Shown here: positions 17,801 to 26,640 of the stretch, piece after piece
Position numbering within the stretch: the stretch's first letter is position 1
Layout: the number at the start of each line of letters is the position of its first letter
Assembly: GCF_012927165.1 (NCBI RefSeq)
Contig: NZ_JABBGA010000023.1
Location: 1 to 64,000 of the forward strand
Source of the DNA: Zoogloea dura
GTDB taxonomy: Bacteria; Pseudomonadota; Gammaproteobacteria; Burkholderiales; Rhodocyclaceae
Reading direction: 5' to 3'
DNA length: 64,000 nucleotides
The notes under the pieces: generated by a model
What the model was told of the DNA's origin: nothing
Database searches by the model: none
Seen by the model: only the letters and a program-made list of their open reading frames with translations
Made by a program: the position numbers and the translations under genes

Positions 17801-19345
17801 TCAGGCCGGCCGGCGGTCGCGCCAGGGGGCGGCGGCCTCCAGCTGGGCGGCCAGGGCCAGCAGGCGGGCTTCGCCGCCGAAGGGGCCGGCGAACTGCACG
17901 CCGATGGGCAGGCCGGCGGCGTTCCAGTGCAGGGGCACCGACATGGCCGGGTGGCCGGACATGTTGAAGATGGCGGTGAAGGGCGAGGCCAGCACGGCGG
18001 CCTTCACGAAGCGCTCCCAGGGCTGAGCCAGGGACAGCTCGCCCAGCAGGGGCGGCGGCGCGGCGGTGACCGGGGAGAGGATCAGGTCGTAGCCCTCGAA
18101 GAACTCATCGAGGGTGCGGCTGGCCTGGTCGAACACCGAGCGTGCAGCGAAGACCTGCTCGGCGCTGTAGCCCTTCGCCAGCTGCAGGCTGCGCCAGTTG
18201 AGGGGCTCCAGCTCATCCTCGCGCACCGGGCGGCCGAGGGCCTTCTCGCGGGCCTGCACGGTGGTGAGCATGCCGGTGCCGGTCATCACGCCCATGCCGG
18301 CGAACATCTCCTGGATGGGCAGGCGCGGCGCGGCGGGCTCAACGTGGTGGCCCAGGCGGGCGCACAGGGCGGCGGCCTTGCGCACGGCTTCGAGGCAGTC
18401 GGCGTGCACGCCCATGCCGAAGGGGTTGCCCTCCATCAGGGCGATGCGCAGCCCACCAGGCGCCTTACCCCTTGGCGCCTTGCGGATGGCGGCGAGCAGA
18501 TCATGGGTCGGCGGCAGCACCCGGGAGCCGGGCTCCGGGCCCTGGCTGAGCTGCAGCAGCAGGGCCGAATCGCGCACGCTGCGGCTGATCACGTTGTGCA
18601 CCGACAAGCCCATCCAGCCCTCCAGCGCCCTGGGGCCCATTGGCACCAGGCCGCGGCTCGGCTTGAGGCCGAAGACGCCGCAGTGGCTGGCCGGGATGCG
18701 GATCGAGCCGCCCCCGTCGCTGGCGTGGGCCACCGGCACGATGCCCGCCGCCACGGCCGCTGCCGAGCCGCCCGACGACCCACCGGTGCTGTGCGCCGGG
18801 TTCCAGGGATTGCGGGTGGCGCCGAACAGGCGGGATTCGGTGGTGCCGGTCTGGCCGAACTCCGGCGAGGTGAACTTGGCGAAGATGTTGAGGCCGGCGG
18901 CCTGGTAGCGCTGTACCAGGGTGGAGTCATGGTCGGCCACGGCGTCGCGGAAGAACACGCTGCCGTGGGTGGTCACCGTGCCCTTGAGGGACAGGTGCAG
19001 ATCCTTCAGGCCGAAGGGCACACCGGCCAGCGGGGGCCGGGCCAGGCGCTCCGCCCTGCCGGCGCGGGATAGGGCCTGGGCGCGTTCGCGGGCCATTTCA
19101 TAATGGCGGACGGCCACCGCATTGAGCGGCGCACTGGCCTCGGCGCGGGCGATGGCCGATTCCAGCAGCTCGGCCGGGGTGAGCTGGCCATCGCGGATCA
19201 GGCGCGCCAGGTCGGTGGCATCCCGCTCCTCGTAGGGGGTCGCCGACCTGGCGGTGGCGGCCTGGGGCGCGGCTGCCGCCAGCCCCAGGGCTGCGGCGCC
19301 TTGCAGGAAGCCGCGCCGACCCGTGTCCACGTGTCCTTCGTCCAT
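17801..19345 (-). CDS. Tat-exported amidase-signature enzyme
   Basis: This is a 514-residue amidase. The N-terminus has a twin-arginine signal (RRGFLQGAAALGLAAAA), so it should be exported folded to the periplasm. The amidase signature is complete: the lysine in GVPFGLKDL, the cis-Ser in STGGSSGGSAAA, and the nucleophilic Ser in SDGGGSIRIPAS. In a steroid operon an exported amidase could release glycine or taurine from conjugated bile salts, which is inference; other amides are possible. Its start lies two bases after the stop of the preceding SDR, so the two are translationally close. Confidence 0.87.
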   Translation of the reverse strand: MDEGHVDTGRRGFLQGAAALGLAAAAPQAATARSATPYEERDATDLARLIRDGQLTPAELLESAIARAEASAPLNAVAVRHYEMARERAQALSRAGRAERLARPPLAGVPFGLKDLHLSLKGTVTTHGSVFFRDAVADHDSTLVQRYQAAGLNIFAKFTSPEFGQTGTTESRLFGATRNPWNPAHSTGGSSGGSAAAVAAGIVPVAHASDGGGSIRIPASHCGVFGLKPSRGLVPMGPRALEGWMGLSVHNVISRSVRDSALLLQLSQGPEPGSRVLPPTHDLLAAIRKAPRGKAPGGLRIALMEGNPFGMGVHADCLEAVRKAAALCARLGHHVEPAAPRLPIQEMFAGMGVMTGTGMLTTVQAREKALGRPVREDELEPLNWRSLQLAKGYSAEQVFAARSVFDQASRTLDEFFEGYDLILSPVTAAPPPLLGELSLAQPWERFVKAAVLASPFTAIFNMSGHPAMSVPLHWNAAGLPIGVQFAGPFGGEARLLALAAQLEAAAPWRDRRPA

Positions 19346-19347
19346 GC

Positions 19348-20223
19348 TCAGGTCCCCCAGACTTTCTGCGCCGGCACCGCCTGGGCCAGCAGGGTGGCCA
19401 CCACATCCTCCACCTCGGCCACGCTGAGGCGCGCGCCCTTGTCCTTCTGGGGGCCGGTACGCCAGCCGTCGCATACAGAGATGCGCCCGCCCTGGCTCTC
19501 GAAGACCTGGCCGGTGACGTGGGCGGAGCGGCTGCTGCCCAGCCACACCACCAGGGGCGCCACGTTGTCGGCGGCCCAGGCATCGAAGCCGGATTCGGGG
19601 GCCTTCACCACATCGGGCATGGCGCTCTCGGTCATGGAGGTGCGGGCGGCGGGGGCCAGGGCGTTGGCGGTGACGCCGTAACGGGCCAGCTCGGCGGCCT
19701 GCACCAGGGTCAGCGCGGCGATGCCGCCCTTGGCCGCGGCGTAGTTGGACTGCCCCACCGAGCCCTGCAGGCCGGCACCGGAGCTGGTGTTGATGATGCG
19801 CGCGTCCACCCTGTTGCCGGCCTTGGCCTGGTCACGCCAGCGCTTGCCCAGGATATTGGCGAGGCAGAAGTGGCCCTTGAGGTGCACCCGCATCACTTCG
19901 TCCCAGTCCTCCTCGGACAGGCTGATGAACATGCGGTCGCGCAGGATGCCGGCGTTGTTCACCACCACATGCACTTCGCCGAAGGCCGCCACGGCGGCAT
20001 CGACGATGCGCTGGGCACTGTCGCTGCGGGTGATGTCATCACTGTTGGCGATCGCCTGGCCGCCGGTGGCGGCAATCTCGGCCACCACCGCCTCGGCGGC
20101 GGCCTGGCGGATGTCGTTCACCACCACCTTGGCACCCTCGGCGGCGAAGGCCAGCGCATACGCCCGCCCCAGCCCGCCGCCGGCGCCGCTAATGATGACG
20201 CTACGTCCTTCACAAATACCCAT
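19348..20223 (-). CDS. SDR, 3-hydroxyacyl-CoA dehydrogenase type (17-beta-HSD4-like)
   Basis: This is a 291-residue short-chain dehydrogenase. It has ISGAGGGLGRAYALAFAAEGAKVVVND at the N-terminus, characteristic of the HSD4/ChsB1 group that oxidises 3-hydroxyacyl-CoA of sterol side chains or fatty acids. The catalytic Ser and YAAAK are at INTSSGAG and NYAAAKGG. About 30 extra C-terminal residues (SVAEVEDVVATLL) also occur in HSD4-type proteins. The start at 20223 has GGAGACTGAGA upstream; earlier in-frame codons lie inside the palindromic repeat and are not real starts. The gene follows the repeat that separates it from fadA6. Confidence 0.83.
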   Translation of the reverse strand: MGICEGRSVIISGAGGGLGRAYALAFAAEGAKVVVNDIRQAAAEAVVAEIAATGGQAIANSDDITRSDSAQRIVDAAVAAFGEVHVVVNNAGILRDRMFISLSEEDWDEVMRVHLKGHFCLANILGKRWRDQAKAGNRVDARIINTSSGAGLQGSVGQSNYAAAKGGIAALTLVQAAELARYGVTANALAPAARTSMTESAMPDVVKAPESGFDAWAADNVAPLVVWLGSSRSAHVTGQVFESQGGRISVCDGWRTGPQKDKGARLSVAEVEDVVATLLAQAVPAQKVWGT

Positions 20224-20253
20224 TCTCAGTCTCCAATTCAATTCTGGTCGAGG

Positions 20254-20368
20254 TGGTGCAGGCGGCGTAGCGAGCGGCCCGAGGTCGCGAGGAGAAGCGC
20301 AGCCGTACATGAGTACGGCGAGCATCGCAGTCGCGAGATCGGGCCGCGCAGTAGCCGCATGCGGCGCC
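20254..20368. repeat. large imperfect palindromic repeat inside the operon
   Basis: Almost the whole gap between fadA6 and the next SDR gene is one imperfect hairpin about 110 bases long. The outer arms are GCGGCCCGAGGTCGCGA and TCGCGAGATCGGGCCGCGC. The inner arms end in GCCGTAC-ATGA-GTACGGC. It may be an intergenic mobile repeat (MITE- or BIME-like) or an attenuator/processing structure. No second copy was seen in this window. Confidence 0.7.
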
Positions 20369-21550
20369 TCAAAGTCTCTCGATGATTGTCACGTTAGCCT
20401 GCCCGCCGCCCTCGCACATGGTCTGCAGGCCGAAGCGGCCGCCCGTGCGCTCGAGCTCGTGGAGCAGGCTGGTCATCAGGCGCGCACCGGTGGCGCCCAG
20501 GGGGTGGCCGAGGGCGATGGCGCCGCCATTCGGGTTGGTGCGGGCCGGGTCGTAGCCGGTCTCCTTGAGCCAGGCCATGACCACCGAGGCGAAGGCCTCG
20601 TTGATCTCCACGCTGTCGATGTCCGACAGGCTCATGCCGGCCTTTTTCAGGGCCGCCCGGGTGGCCGGGATGGGTGCGGTGAGGTGCCAGATCGGGTCGT
20701 CACCGAGCACGCTGAGGTGGTGGATGCGCGCCCGCGGAGTCAGCCCGTAGCGCTTCAGCGCAGCCTCCGACACCACCAGCAGGGCGGCCGAGGCGTCGCA
20801 GGTCTGGCTCGACACGGCGGCGGTGATGGACGGGTAGTCGGCGCCCACCGGCTCCAGGGCGGCCATCTTGTCGAGGGTGGTGGCGCGGGGCGTCTCGTCC
20901 CGCTCGACGCCTTCGAGCGGCACGATCTCCCGGGCAAAGTGACCGGCCTCGATGGCGGCCAGGGCACGGCGGTGGCTCTCCAGGGCGAAGGCCTCCATGT
21001 CGGCACGGCGGATGCCCCAATGGTCGGCGATGCGCTGGGCGGCGTAGAACTGGTTGACCGGCTGGTCGCCGAAGCGCGCCCGCCAGCCCTTGCTGCCCGA
21101 GAAGGGGTCGGGGAAGCCCAGGGGCTGGCCGGCCAGCATGGCCGAGGAGATGGGGATCTGCGTCATGGTCTGCACGCCGCCCACCGCCACCACGTGCTGG
21201 GTGCCGCTCATCACCGCCTGGGCGGCAAAGTGCAGGGCCTGCTGGCTCGACCCGCACTGGCGGTCCACGGTGGTGCCGGGCACGTTGAGCGGCAGGCCGG
21301 CGGCAAGCCAGGCGGTGCGGGCGATGTCGCCGGCCTGGGAGCCGATGGTGTCCACGCAGCCGAAGATCACGTCGTCGTAGTCTTCGGCGGGGATGGCGTT
21401 GCGCTCCACCAGGGCCTTGAGCACATGGGCGCCCAGGTCGATGGCATGGACGTGGGACAGGCCGCCCTTGCGCCGGCCGGTGGGGCTGCGCAGGGCGTCG
21501 ACGATATAGGCTTGGTTCGTGGAGGCCTGGTTGGTGGGGGCTTTGATCAT
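20369..21550 (-). CDS. fadA6: FadA6 thiolase of steroid C/D-ring degradation
   Basis: This is a 393-residue thiolase. The nucleophile is C99 in TTVDRQCGSSQQ; NGGAIALGHPLGATGARL and the C-terminal MCEGGGQANVTIIERL complete the active site. The last motif and PISSAMLAG are nearly identical to mycobacterial FadA6, which performs the final thiolysis after C-ring opening. It starts with an ATGA overlap on the stop of the upstream acyl-CoA dehydrogenase gene, so they are translationally coupled. The palindromic repeat follows directly after its stop. Confidence 0.92.
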   Translation of the reverse strand: MIKAPTNQASTNQAYIVDALRSPTGRRKGGLSHVHAIDLGAHVLKALVERNAIPAEDYDDVIFGCVDTIGSQAGDIARTAWLAAGLPLNVPGTTVDRQCGSSQQALHFAAQAVMSGTQHVVAVGGVQTMTQIPISSAMLAGQPLGFPDPFSGSKGWRARFGDQPVNQFYAAQRIADHWGIRRADMEAFALESHRRALAAIEAGHFAREIVPLEGVERDETPRATTLDKMAALEPVGADYPSITAAVSSQTCDASAALLVVSEAALKRYGLTPRARIHHLSVLGDDPIWHLTAPIPATRAALKKAGMSLSDIDSVEINEAFASVVMAWLKETGYDPARTNPNGGAIALGHPLGATGARLMTSLLHELERTGGRFGLQTMCEGGGQANVTIIERL

Positions 21551-22611
21551 GCTTGCACCTCGAAAGTGTGGCCGGGGCCGATGGCGGCGCCGTCGGCGAG
21601 GATGGACTCGGCCACCCGTGACTTGTGGAAACCGCGGTCGCCCCAGGACGCATCGAGGGCCCAGGTCCGCTTCATGAACATCTGCAGATCCACCTCCCAG
21701 GTGTAGCCCATGGCCCCATGCACCTGGATGCCGTGGCGGGCCGCCAGCCAGGCGGCTTCGCCGCACACCAGCTTGGCGTGGGAAGCATGCACCGGCGCGT
21801 CGGCCCCGCCATGAGCCAGGGCGTGGGCGGCCCGGTAGAGCACCGGCTTGGCGAACTCGATGCGGGTGGCCACGTCGGCCAGGTGGTGTTTGACCGCCTG
21901 GAAGCTGCCGATGGGCTTGCCGAACTGCTTGCGCTGGGCGGCGTAGTCCACCGCCAGGTCCAGCATGCGCTGGGCCAGGCCGAGGAGCTGGCCGGCCACC
22001 GACAGGGTGCCGCGGTCCAGGGCTTCGGCCCACAGGCGACGCCCGGCCTCGCCGGCCGCGATGCGGGTGGCCGAGCTGGGCTCCCAGGCCAGGCTGGCCA
22101 GGCGGCGCGACAGGTCGATGCTGGGGTTGGGCGTCACGTCCACCAGGGCGCGCGGCACCAGGTGCACCTCGTCGCCATGGGGCAGCAGCAGCAGGTCGGC
22201 GGTGGCGGCGTCGGCCACCAGGGGGTTGACCGGATGGCCGATGGCGATGCGCACGTTGCCGGCGGCGATGCGGCCGAGGACTTCCTCGCGCCCGGCACTG
22301 CCGGCGGGCAGCGCGGCAAGCAGGCCCGCGGACACATAGGCGGTGTCGGCCAGGGAGTCGGGGATGGCGTAGTAGCCCAGTTCCTGGGTCATCAGTGACC
22401 AGGCCACGTCGTCCATGCCGAGGCCACCGCAGTCCTCCGGCACCGACAGGGCGGTGAGGCCCTGCTCGGCCAGCTTGCCGCGCAGTTCGGGGGAGCGGCC
22501 GGGGTCGGTCTCCCAGATCTCCCGCAGCATCTCGGGAGCGGCTTCGGTCATCAGGAAGCGGCTCATCGCCTCCCGGAAGGTGAGCTGGTCGTCGTTGAAG
22601 GTGAAGTCCAT
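21547..22611 (-). CDS. acyl-CoA dehydrogenase, probable partner subunit
   Basis: This is a 354-residue acyl-CoA dehydrogenase-fold protein. The C-terminal half has RKQFGKPIGSFQAVKHHLAD and HGIQVHGAMGYTWEVDLQMF. The middle domain is divergent. Steroid acyl-CoA dehydrogenases often form alpha2beta2 heterotetramers in which one subunit is shorter and lacks some catalytic residues. This gene follows a full-length FadE30-like gene by eight bases and overlaps fadA6 by four, so it may be such a partner (compare IpdE2/FadE33). Which subunit it pairs with cannot be decided from sequence. Confidence 0.82.
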   Translation of the reverse strand: MDFTFNDDQLTFREAMSRFLMTEAAPEMLREIWETDPGRSPELRGKLAEQGLTALSVPEDCGGLGMDDVAWSLMTQELGYYAIPDSLADTAYVSAGLLAALPAGSAGREEVLGRIAAGNVRIAIGHPVNPLVADAATADLLLLPHGDEVHLVPRALVDVTPNPSIDLSRRLASLAWEPSSATRIAAGEAGRRLWAEALDRGTLSVAGQLLGLAQRMLDLAVDYAAQRKQFGKPIGSFQAVKHHLADVATRIEFAKPVLYRAAHALAHGGADAPVHASHAKLVCGEAAWLAARHGIQVHGAMGYTWEVDLQMFMKRTWALDASWGDRGFHKSRVAESILADGAAIGPGHTFEVQA

Positions 22612-22619
22612 GGCCGGCC

Positions 22620-23795
22620 TCAGGATTTGGGCAAGCCGAGCATCCGCTCGGCGATGATGTTGCGCTGGATCTCGTTGGTGCCGGCGTAGATCGGCCCGGC
22701 CTGGGCGAACAGGAAGCCATCCAGCCAGCCCGCGGCGTCCGTCCCGGCGTCCGGGGCCTCGGCCAGCAGCTCGCCGCGGGCGCCGAGGATGCGCATCGCG
22801 GTTTCGTGCATCTTCAGGTCCAGCTCGGACCACACGATCTTGTTGGTGCTGGCCTCGGCGCCGATCTTCGCGCCCTTGGCCAGCCTCCCCACCGTGTGAT
22901 AGGCGGACAAGGCATAGGCCTCGGCGCCCATCCAGGCTTCGCAGACAGCGTCGCGGATCGACGGATCCCGGTCGGCGCTGTCCCGGTTGGCCTGGTACAG
23001 GGCCACCAGCTTGCGGGCAGTGGCCTGGAAGCGGGCCGGCGAGCGCAGCAGCAGGCCGCGCTCGAAGCCGGCGGTGGCCATCGCCACGTGCCAGCCCTGC
23101 CCTTCCTCGCCGATGCGGTTGTCCACCGGCACCTTGACATCGTCGAAGAAGATCTCGGCGAAGGCCTGCTTGCCGTTGAGGGCGATGATCGGGCGGATGG
23201 TCACGCCCGGCGCATCGAGGGGCGCCAGCAGGTAGGACAGGCCATGGTGGCGGCTGGAGCCGGCCTCGCTGCGGAACAGGCCGAACACCCAGTCAGCGAA
23301 AATGGCCCGGGTGGACCAGGTCTTCTGGCCGTTCAGGATGTAGTGGCTGCCGTCCCCGGACAGGGTCGCCTTGCTGGTGATGGCGGCCATGTCGGAGCCG
23401 GCATTGGGTTCGGACCAGCCCTGCGCCCACATGTCGTCGCTGGCCGCCATGCGCGGCAGGAAGCGCTGCTTCTGGGCCTCGCTGCCGAACTCCATGAGGG
23501 TCGGGCCGAGCAGCAGCTGGCCGTTCTGGTTGACCCGCATCGGGGCCCCGGCGGCGTAGTACTCCTCCTCGAAGATCAGCCATTCGATCAGGTCGCAGCC
23601 GCGCCCGCCCAGATGCTCCGGCCACATCACCATGGACAGGCGGCTTTCAAAGAGGCGGCGCTCCCATTCCCGGTGCTGCTCGAAGCCCTCGCGGGTGTCG
23701 TAGCTGGCCAGCGGCGCCTTGGGCACATTGCGCGCCAGCCAGCTCCGCAGCTCGGCGCGGAAGGCCTTCTGCTTGGGGGTGTAGGCAAGATCCAT
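22620..23795 (-). CDS. fadE30: FadE30-like acyl-CoA dehydrogenase
   Basis: This is a 391-residue flavin acyl-CoA dehydrogenase. It has the FAD/substrate motifs WAQGWSEPNAGSDMA and LNGQKTWST, the block ERGLLLRSPARFQATARKLV, and the end PIYAGTNEIQRNIIAERMLG. The last is typical of FadE30, which dehydrogenates the HIP-CoA indane propionyl chain. The N-terminal YDTREGFEQHREWE also matches that group. It sits between echA20 and a second dehydrogenase gene. A catalytic base was not assigned. Confidence 0.87.
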   Translation of the reverse strand: MDLAYTPKQKAFRAELRSWLARNVPKAPLASYDTREGFEQHREWERRLFESRLSMVMWPEHLGGRGCDLIEWLIFEEEYYAAGAPMRVNQNGQLLLGPTLMEFGSEAQKQRFLPRMAASDDMWAQGWSEPNAGSDMAAITSKATLSGDGSHYILNGQKTWSTRAIFADWVFGLFRSEAGSSRHHGLSYLLAPLDAPGVTIRPIIALNGKQAFAEIFFDDVKVPVDNRIGEEGQGWHVAMATAGFERGLLLRSPARFQATARKLVALYQANRDSADRDPSIRDAVCEAWMGAEAYALSAYHTVGRLAKGAKIGAEASTNKIVWSELDLKMHETAMRILGARGELLAEAPDAGTDAAGWLDGFLFAQAGPIYAGTNEIQRNIIAERMLGLPKS

Positions 23796-23804
23796 GGCTG
23801 CGCC

Positions 23805-24557
23805 TCAGAAGGTGGCGTCGCGCTTCTCGACGAAGGCGCGGCGGGTTTCGGCGGAATCCGGGCTGGTGTAGGCCTGCAGGGTGAAGCCCTGCTCCCAGCG
23901 GTACTTGTCTTCCAGGTTGCCGTCCTCGATGCCGTTGAGGGCCTCCTTGGCGATGCGGATCATGGCCGGGCTCTTGGCGGCGATCTTGCGGGCGATCTCC
24001 AGCGCGGCATCGCGCAGTCCGGCGCGGGGCACCACCCGCTCGATGAAGCCGTAGCGCTCGGCCTCGCGGGCGCCGATCTTGTCGCCGGTGAAGAACAGGT
24101 AGCGCACCTTCTGCACCGGAAACAGACGCTGCAGGTGGGCACCGCCGCCCATCGCGCCGCGGTCGACTTCGGGCAGGGCGAAGGTGGCGCAGTCGGAGGC
24201 CACCACGATGTCGGCCGCCCCGGTGATGCCGATCCCGCCGCCCAGCACAAAGCCATGCACGGCCACGATGACCGGCACGGGGCTGCGGTGCACTGCCTTG
24301 AAGGTGGCGTAGTTGCCGCCATTCACGGCCACGATGCGCTCCGGGTGGGCGTCCAGCTCCTTGATGTCCACACCGGCGCAGAAGCCCCGCCCTTCGGCGC
24401 GGATGACGATGACGCGGACTTCCGGGTTGGCGCCCAGGGCGTCGAGGTGGCCGGCCAGGGCGAACCACTCCACGCTGTCGAGGGCGTTGACCGGCGGTTT
24501 GTCGATGACGAGCTCGGCGATGCCGGCGTCGATGGAAATACGGAAGGCCTGCGTCAC
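23805..24557 (-). CDS. echA20: EchA20, steroid D-ring hydrolase of the crotonase family
   Basis: This is a 250-residue crotonase. In actinobacteria EchA20 hydrolyses the D ring of the HIEC-CoA intermediate. Matching blocks are PPVNALDSVEWF, RAEGRGFCAGVDIKEL, GFVLGGGIGITGAADIVVASD, FALPEVDRGAMGGGAH and KEALNGIEDGN. The start is a GTG at 24557 with GGAG eight bases upstream, and overlaps the ipdC stop as GTGA, indicating translational coupling. No ATG exists in a suitable position. Length agrees with the actinobacterial enzyme. Confidence 0.88.
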   Translation of the reverse strand: MTQAFRISIDAGIAELVIDKPPVNALDSVEWFALAGHLDALGANPEVRVIVIRAEGRGFCAGVDIKELDAHPERIVAVNGGNYATFKAVHRSPVPVIVAVHGFVLGGGIGITGAADIVVASDCATFALPEVDRGAMGGGAHLQRLFPVQKVRYLFFTGDKIGAREAERYGFIERVVPRAGLRDAALEIARKIAAKSPAMIRIAKEALNGIEDGNLEDKYRWEQGFTLQAYTSPDSAETRRAFVEKRDATF

Positions 24558-25702
24558 GTTGCGGTCTCCAGGGAGGATGGGGTTTGTCGGGGGGTGCTGT
24601 CGCGATCTGTGTCGCTGCCGCTGTCCAGGCGCCCGTACAGGGCGGCCAGGCAGGCCTCGGCCTCGGTGGCGATCTCCTCGACCACCTGCCGGGCACTCTT
24701 CAGCTCGCCGATGGCCGCGGCCACCTGGCCGCTGGGCAGGATGCCCTCGTCGGGGACGCCCTCGACCATCGAGCGCTGCAGCAGCACCGGCTGGTTGGCG
24801 GACATCACCGTCTGGGACACGGCACCCGCATCCTCGCGGATGGCCCGGCGCAGCACATCGACCATATGGCCTAGGCTCATGCCGGTCTGCTGCTTCCACT
24901 GCCATGCGCTCTTCAGGGCGATGCGCAGGCGGCCGAGCGGGCTGGCGGCCTCCAGGCGGCGGATGAAGGGGTTGTCGATCATGCGGTGGCGCATGCCGTC
25001 CACCGCCAGGGTCACGCGGATCTGCTGCGGGTCGTCCACCTTCAGGTAGCGGGCCAGGGTGGCCGGCGGGGTGGGCGAATCGGTGCTCATCATGAAGCGG
25101 GTGCCCATGGCAATGCCGGCCGCGCCGGCCGCCAGCGCGCCGGCCAGGCCGCGCCCTGTGGAATAGCCGCCGGCGGCAATCACCGGCACCTTCACCGCGT
25201 CGAGCACCTGGGGCAGCAGGATGCTGGAAGGCACGCCGCCGGTGTGGCCGCCCCCCTCCCCCCCCTGGATGGTGATCATGTCGGCGCCCAGCTCGACAGC
25301 CTTCAGCGCGTGCTTGACCGCCCCCACGGTGGGGATGCACAGCACGCCGGCTGCCTTGAAGCGGGCGATGGTCTGCTTGTCCGGCCCGCGGCCGTAGCTG
25401 ACGGCCTTGAGGCGGTACTGGATGGCCAGGTCCACACACTGGGCGGCGTTGTCCTGGAACATGTGGAAGTTGAGGCCGAAGTTGCTGCCGCCGGTGGCGG
25501 CGATCACCTTCCTGATCTCCGCCTCCAGCTGGTCGGCGGCGATGGTGGCGCCGGCCAGGAAGCCGAAACCGCCGGCCCGGGTGGTGGCGATCACCAGCCC
25601 GGCGTCGGCCACCCAGCCCATCGCCGTCTGCACGATGGGGTAGCGGCAGCCGAGCCTCTCGGTCGCAGCGGTACGCAGCAGGGGACTCATGTCCGTGCTC
25701 AT
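24554..25702 (-). CDS. ipdC: IpdC-type flavin-dependent oxidoreductase
   Basis: This is a 382-residue FMN-binding TIM barrel of the 2-nitropropane dioxygenase/enoyl reductase family. It has YPIVQTAMGWVADAGLV at the N-terminus, the phosphate motif ITIQGGEGGGHTGG and GGYSTGRGLAGALAAGAAGI. In steroid degraders this member of the family is IpdC, which reduces or isomerises the C-ring enone before IpdAB acts. The C-terminal 25 residues are polar and look disordered. The start at 25702 has AAAGGACGAAGC and overlaps the upstream hydratase stop. Confidence 0.85.
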   Translation of the reverse strand: MSTDMSPLLRTAATERLGCRYPIVQTAMGWVADAGLVIATTRAGGFGFLAGATIAADQLEAEIRKVIAATGGSNFGLNFHMFQDNAAQCVDLAIQYRLKAVSYGRGPDKQTIARFKAAGVLCIPTVGAVKHALKAVELGADMITIQGGEGGGHTGGVPSSILLPQVLDAVKVPVIAAGGYSTGRGLAGALAAGAAGIAMGTRFMMSTDSPTPPATLARYLKVDDPQQIRVTLAVDGMRHRMIDNPFIRRLEAASPLGRLRIALKSAWQWKQQTGMSLGHMVDVLRRAIREDAGAVSQTVMSANQPVLLQRSMVEGVPDEGILPSGQVAAAIGELKSARQVVEEIATEAEACLAALYGRLDSGSDTDRDSTPRQTPSSLETAT

Positions 25703-26616
25703 GCTTCGTCCTTTTCTGCCGCACGCTTGTTGGCGGCGGCCATGGCCTTGCCGTCGAAGCCGCCGAGGCGGTCGCCGGAGATCAGCTCGTTGTGGGTATG
25801 GGCGAAGTGGTGCCAGGCGAAGGTGGCGTCCATGGCGCTGCGCTTGCCCTGCAGGTCTTCCACGTGGTTGATGGCCTGCTTGGTGAGGGCCAGGCCCATG
25901 CGCGGCTGGCTGGCGATGCGGGCGGCCAGGGCGTAGGTGGCCTCCTCCAGGCCGGCCCGCGGCACGACCCGGTTCACCATGCCCATCTGGTAAGCCCGTT
26001 CCGCGCCCATGCGCTCGCCGGTCATCAGGAACTCCTTGGCGATGCGGGGATTCAGCTCATAGGGGTGGGCGAAGTACTCCACCCCCGGGATGCCCATGCG
26101 CACCACCGGATCCTGGAAGAAGGCGTCGTCACTCGCAACGATCAGGTCGCACACCCAGGCCAGCATCAGCCCGCCGGCCACGCAGGCGCCCTGCACCATG
26201 GCGATGGTGGGTTTGGGCAGCTCCCGCCAGCGCCGACACATGTTGAGGTAGACCTCTTGCTCACGGGCGTAGAGGTATTCGCCGCCGGGCTTGTTGGTGT
26301 GGTCCCACCATAGGTGCACCCGCTCGAAGGGCTTGTTGATGTCGCGGCCCGGGGTGCCGATGTCGTGCCCGGCGGAGAAGTGCCGGCCCTCCCCGCGCAG
26401 CACGATGACCTTCACCGCGTCATCGTCCACCGCCCGGCGGAAGGCGGCGTCCAGGGCGTAGGTCATCTGGGAGTTCTGGGCGTTGTTGAAGTCCGGCCGG
26501 CTCATGGTGAGGCTGGCGATGCCGTCGGCGACGGCGTACTTCACCGGTTCGCCGGTCTCGTAGTGGGCCGTGTCCTGGCGGGACACGAAGCCTTCGGCGC
26601 TGCTGGGGGCGTTCAT
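25699..26616 (-). CDS. enoyl-CoA hydratase/crotonase-family protein
   Basis: This is a 305-residue crotonase with the oxyanion motifs GRHFSAGHDIGTP and GACVAGGLMLAWVCDLIVASD. A long insertion after the first motif (GRDINKPFERVHLWWDHTNK...) sets it apart from typical hydratases. In place of the catalytic glutamates of classic hydratases it has DPVVRMGIPG, so the reaction may be isomerisation, hydrolysis or another crotonase chemistry. It is encoded between ipdB and ipdC and should act in C/D-ring breakdown. A good AGGAGACATCC ribosome binding site supports the start. Confidence 0.83.
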   Translation of the reverse strand: MNAPSSAEGFVSRQDTAHYETGEPVKYAVADGIASLTMSRPDFNNAQNSQMTYALDAAFRRAVDDDAVKVIVLRGEGRHFSAGHDIGTPGRDINKPFERVHLWWDHTNKPGGEYLYAREQEVYLNMCRRWRELPKPTIAMVQGACVAGGLMLAWVCDLIVASDDAFFQDPVVRMGIPGVEYFAHPYELNPRIAKEFLMTGERMGAERAYQMGMVNRVVPRAGLEEATYALAARIASQPRMGLALTKQAINHVEDLQGKRSAMDATFAWHHFAHTHNELISGDRLGGFDGKAMAAANKRAAEKDEA

Positions 26617-26640
26617 GGATGTCTCCTGGTCGCGCCGGCC

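Noticed and set aside
23805-25724. A 639-codon minus-strand frame suggesting an IpdC-EchA20 fusion
   Set aside because: The N-terminal part is a shifted reading of ipdC. EchA20 starts at a GTG (24557) that overlaps the ipdC stop.
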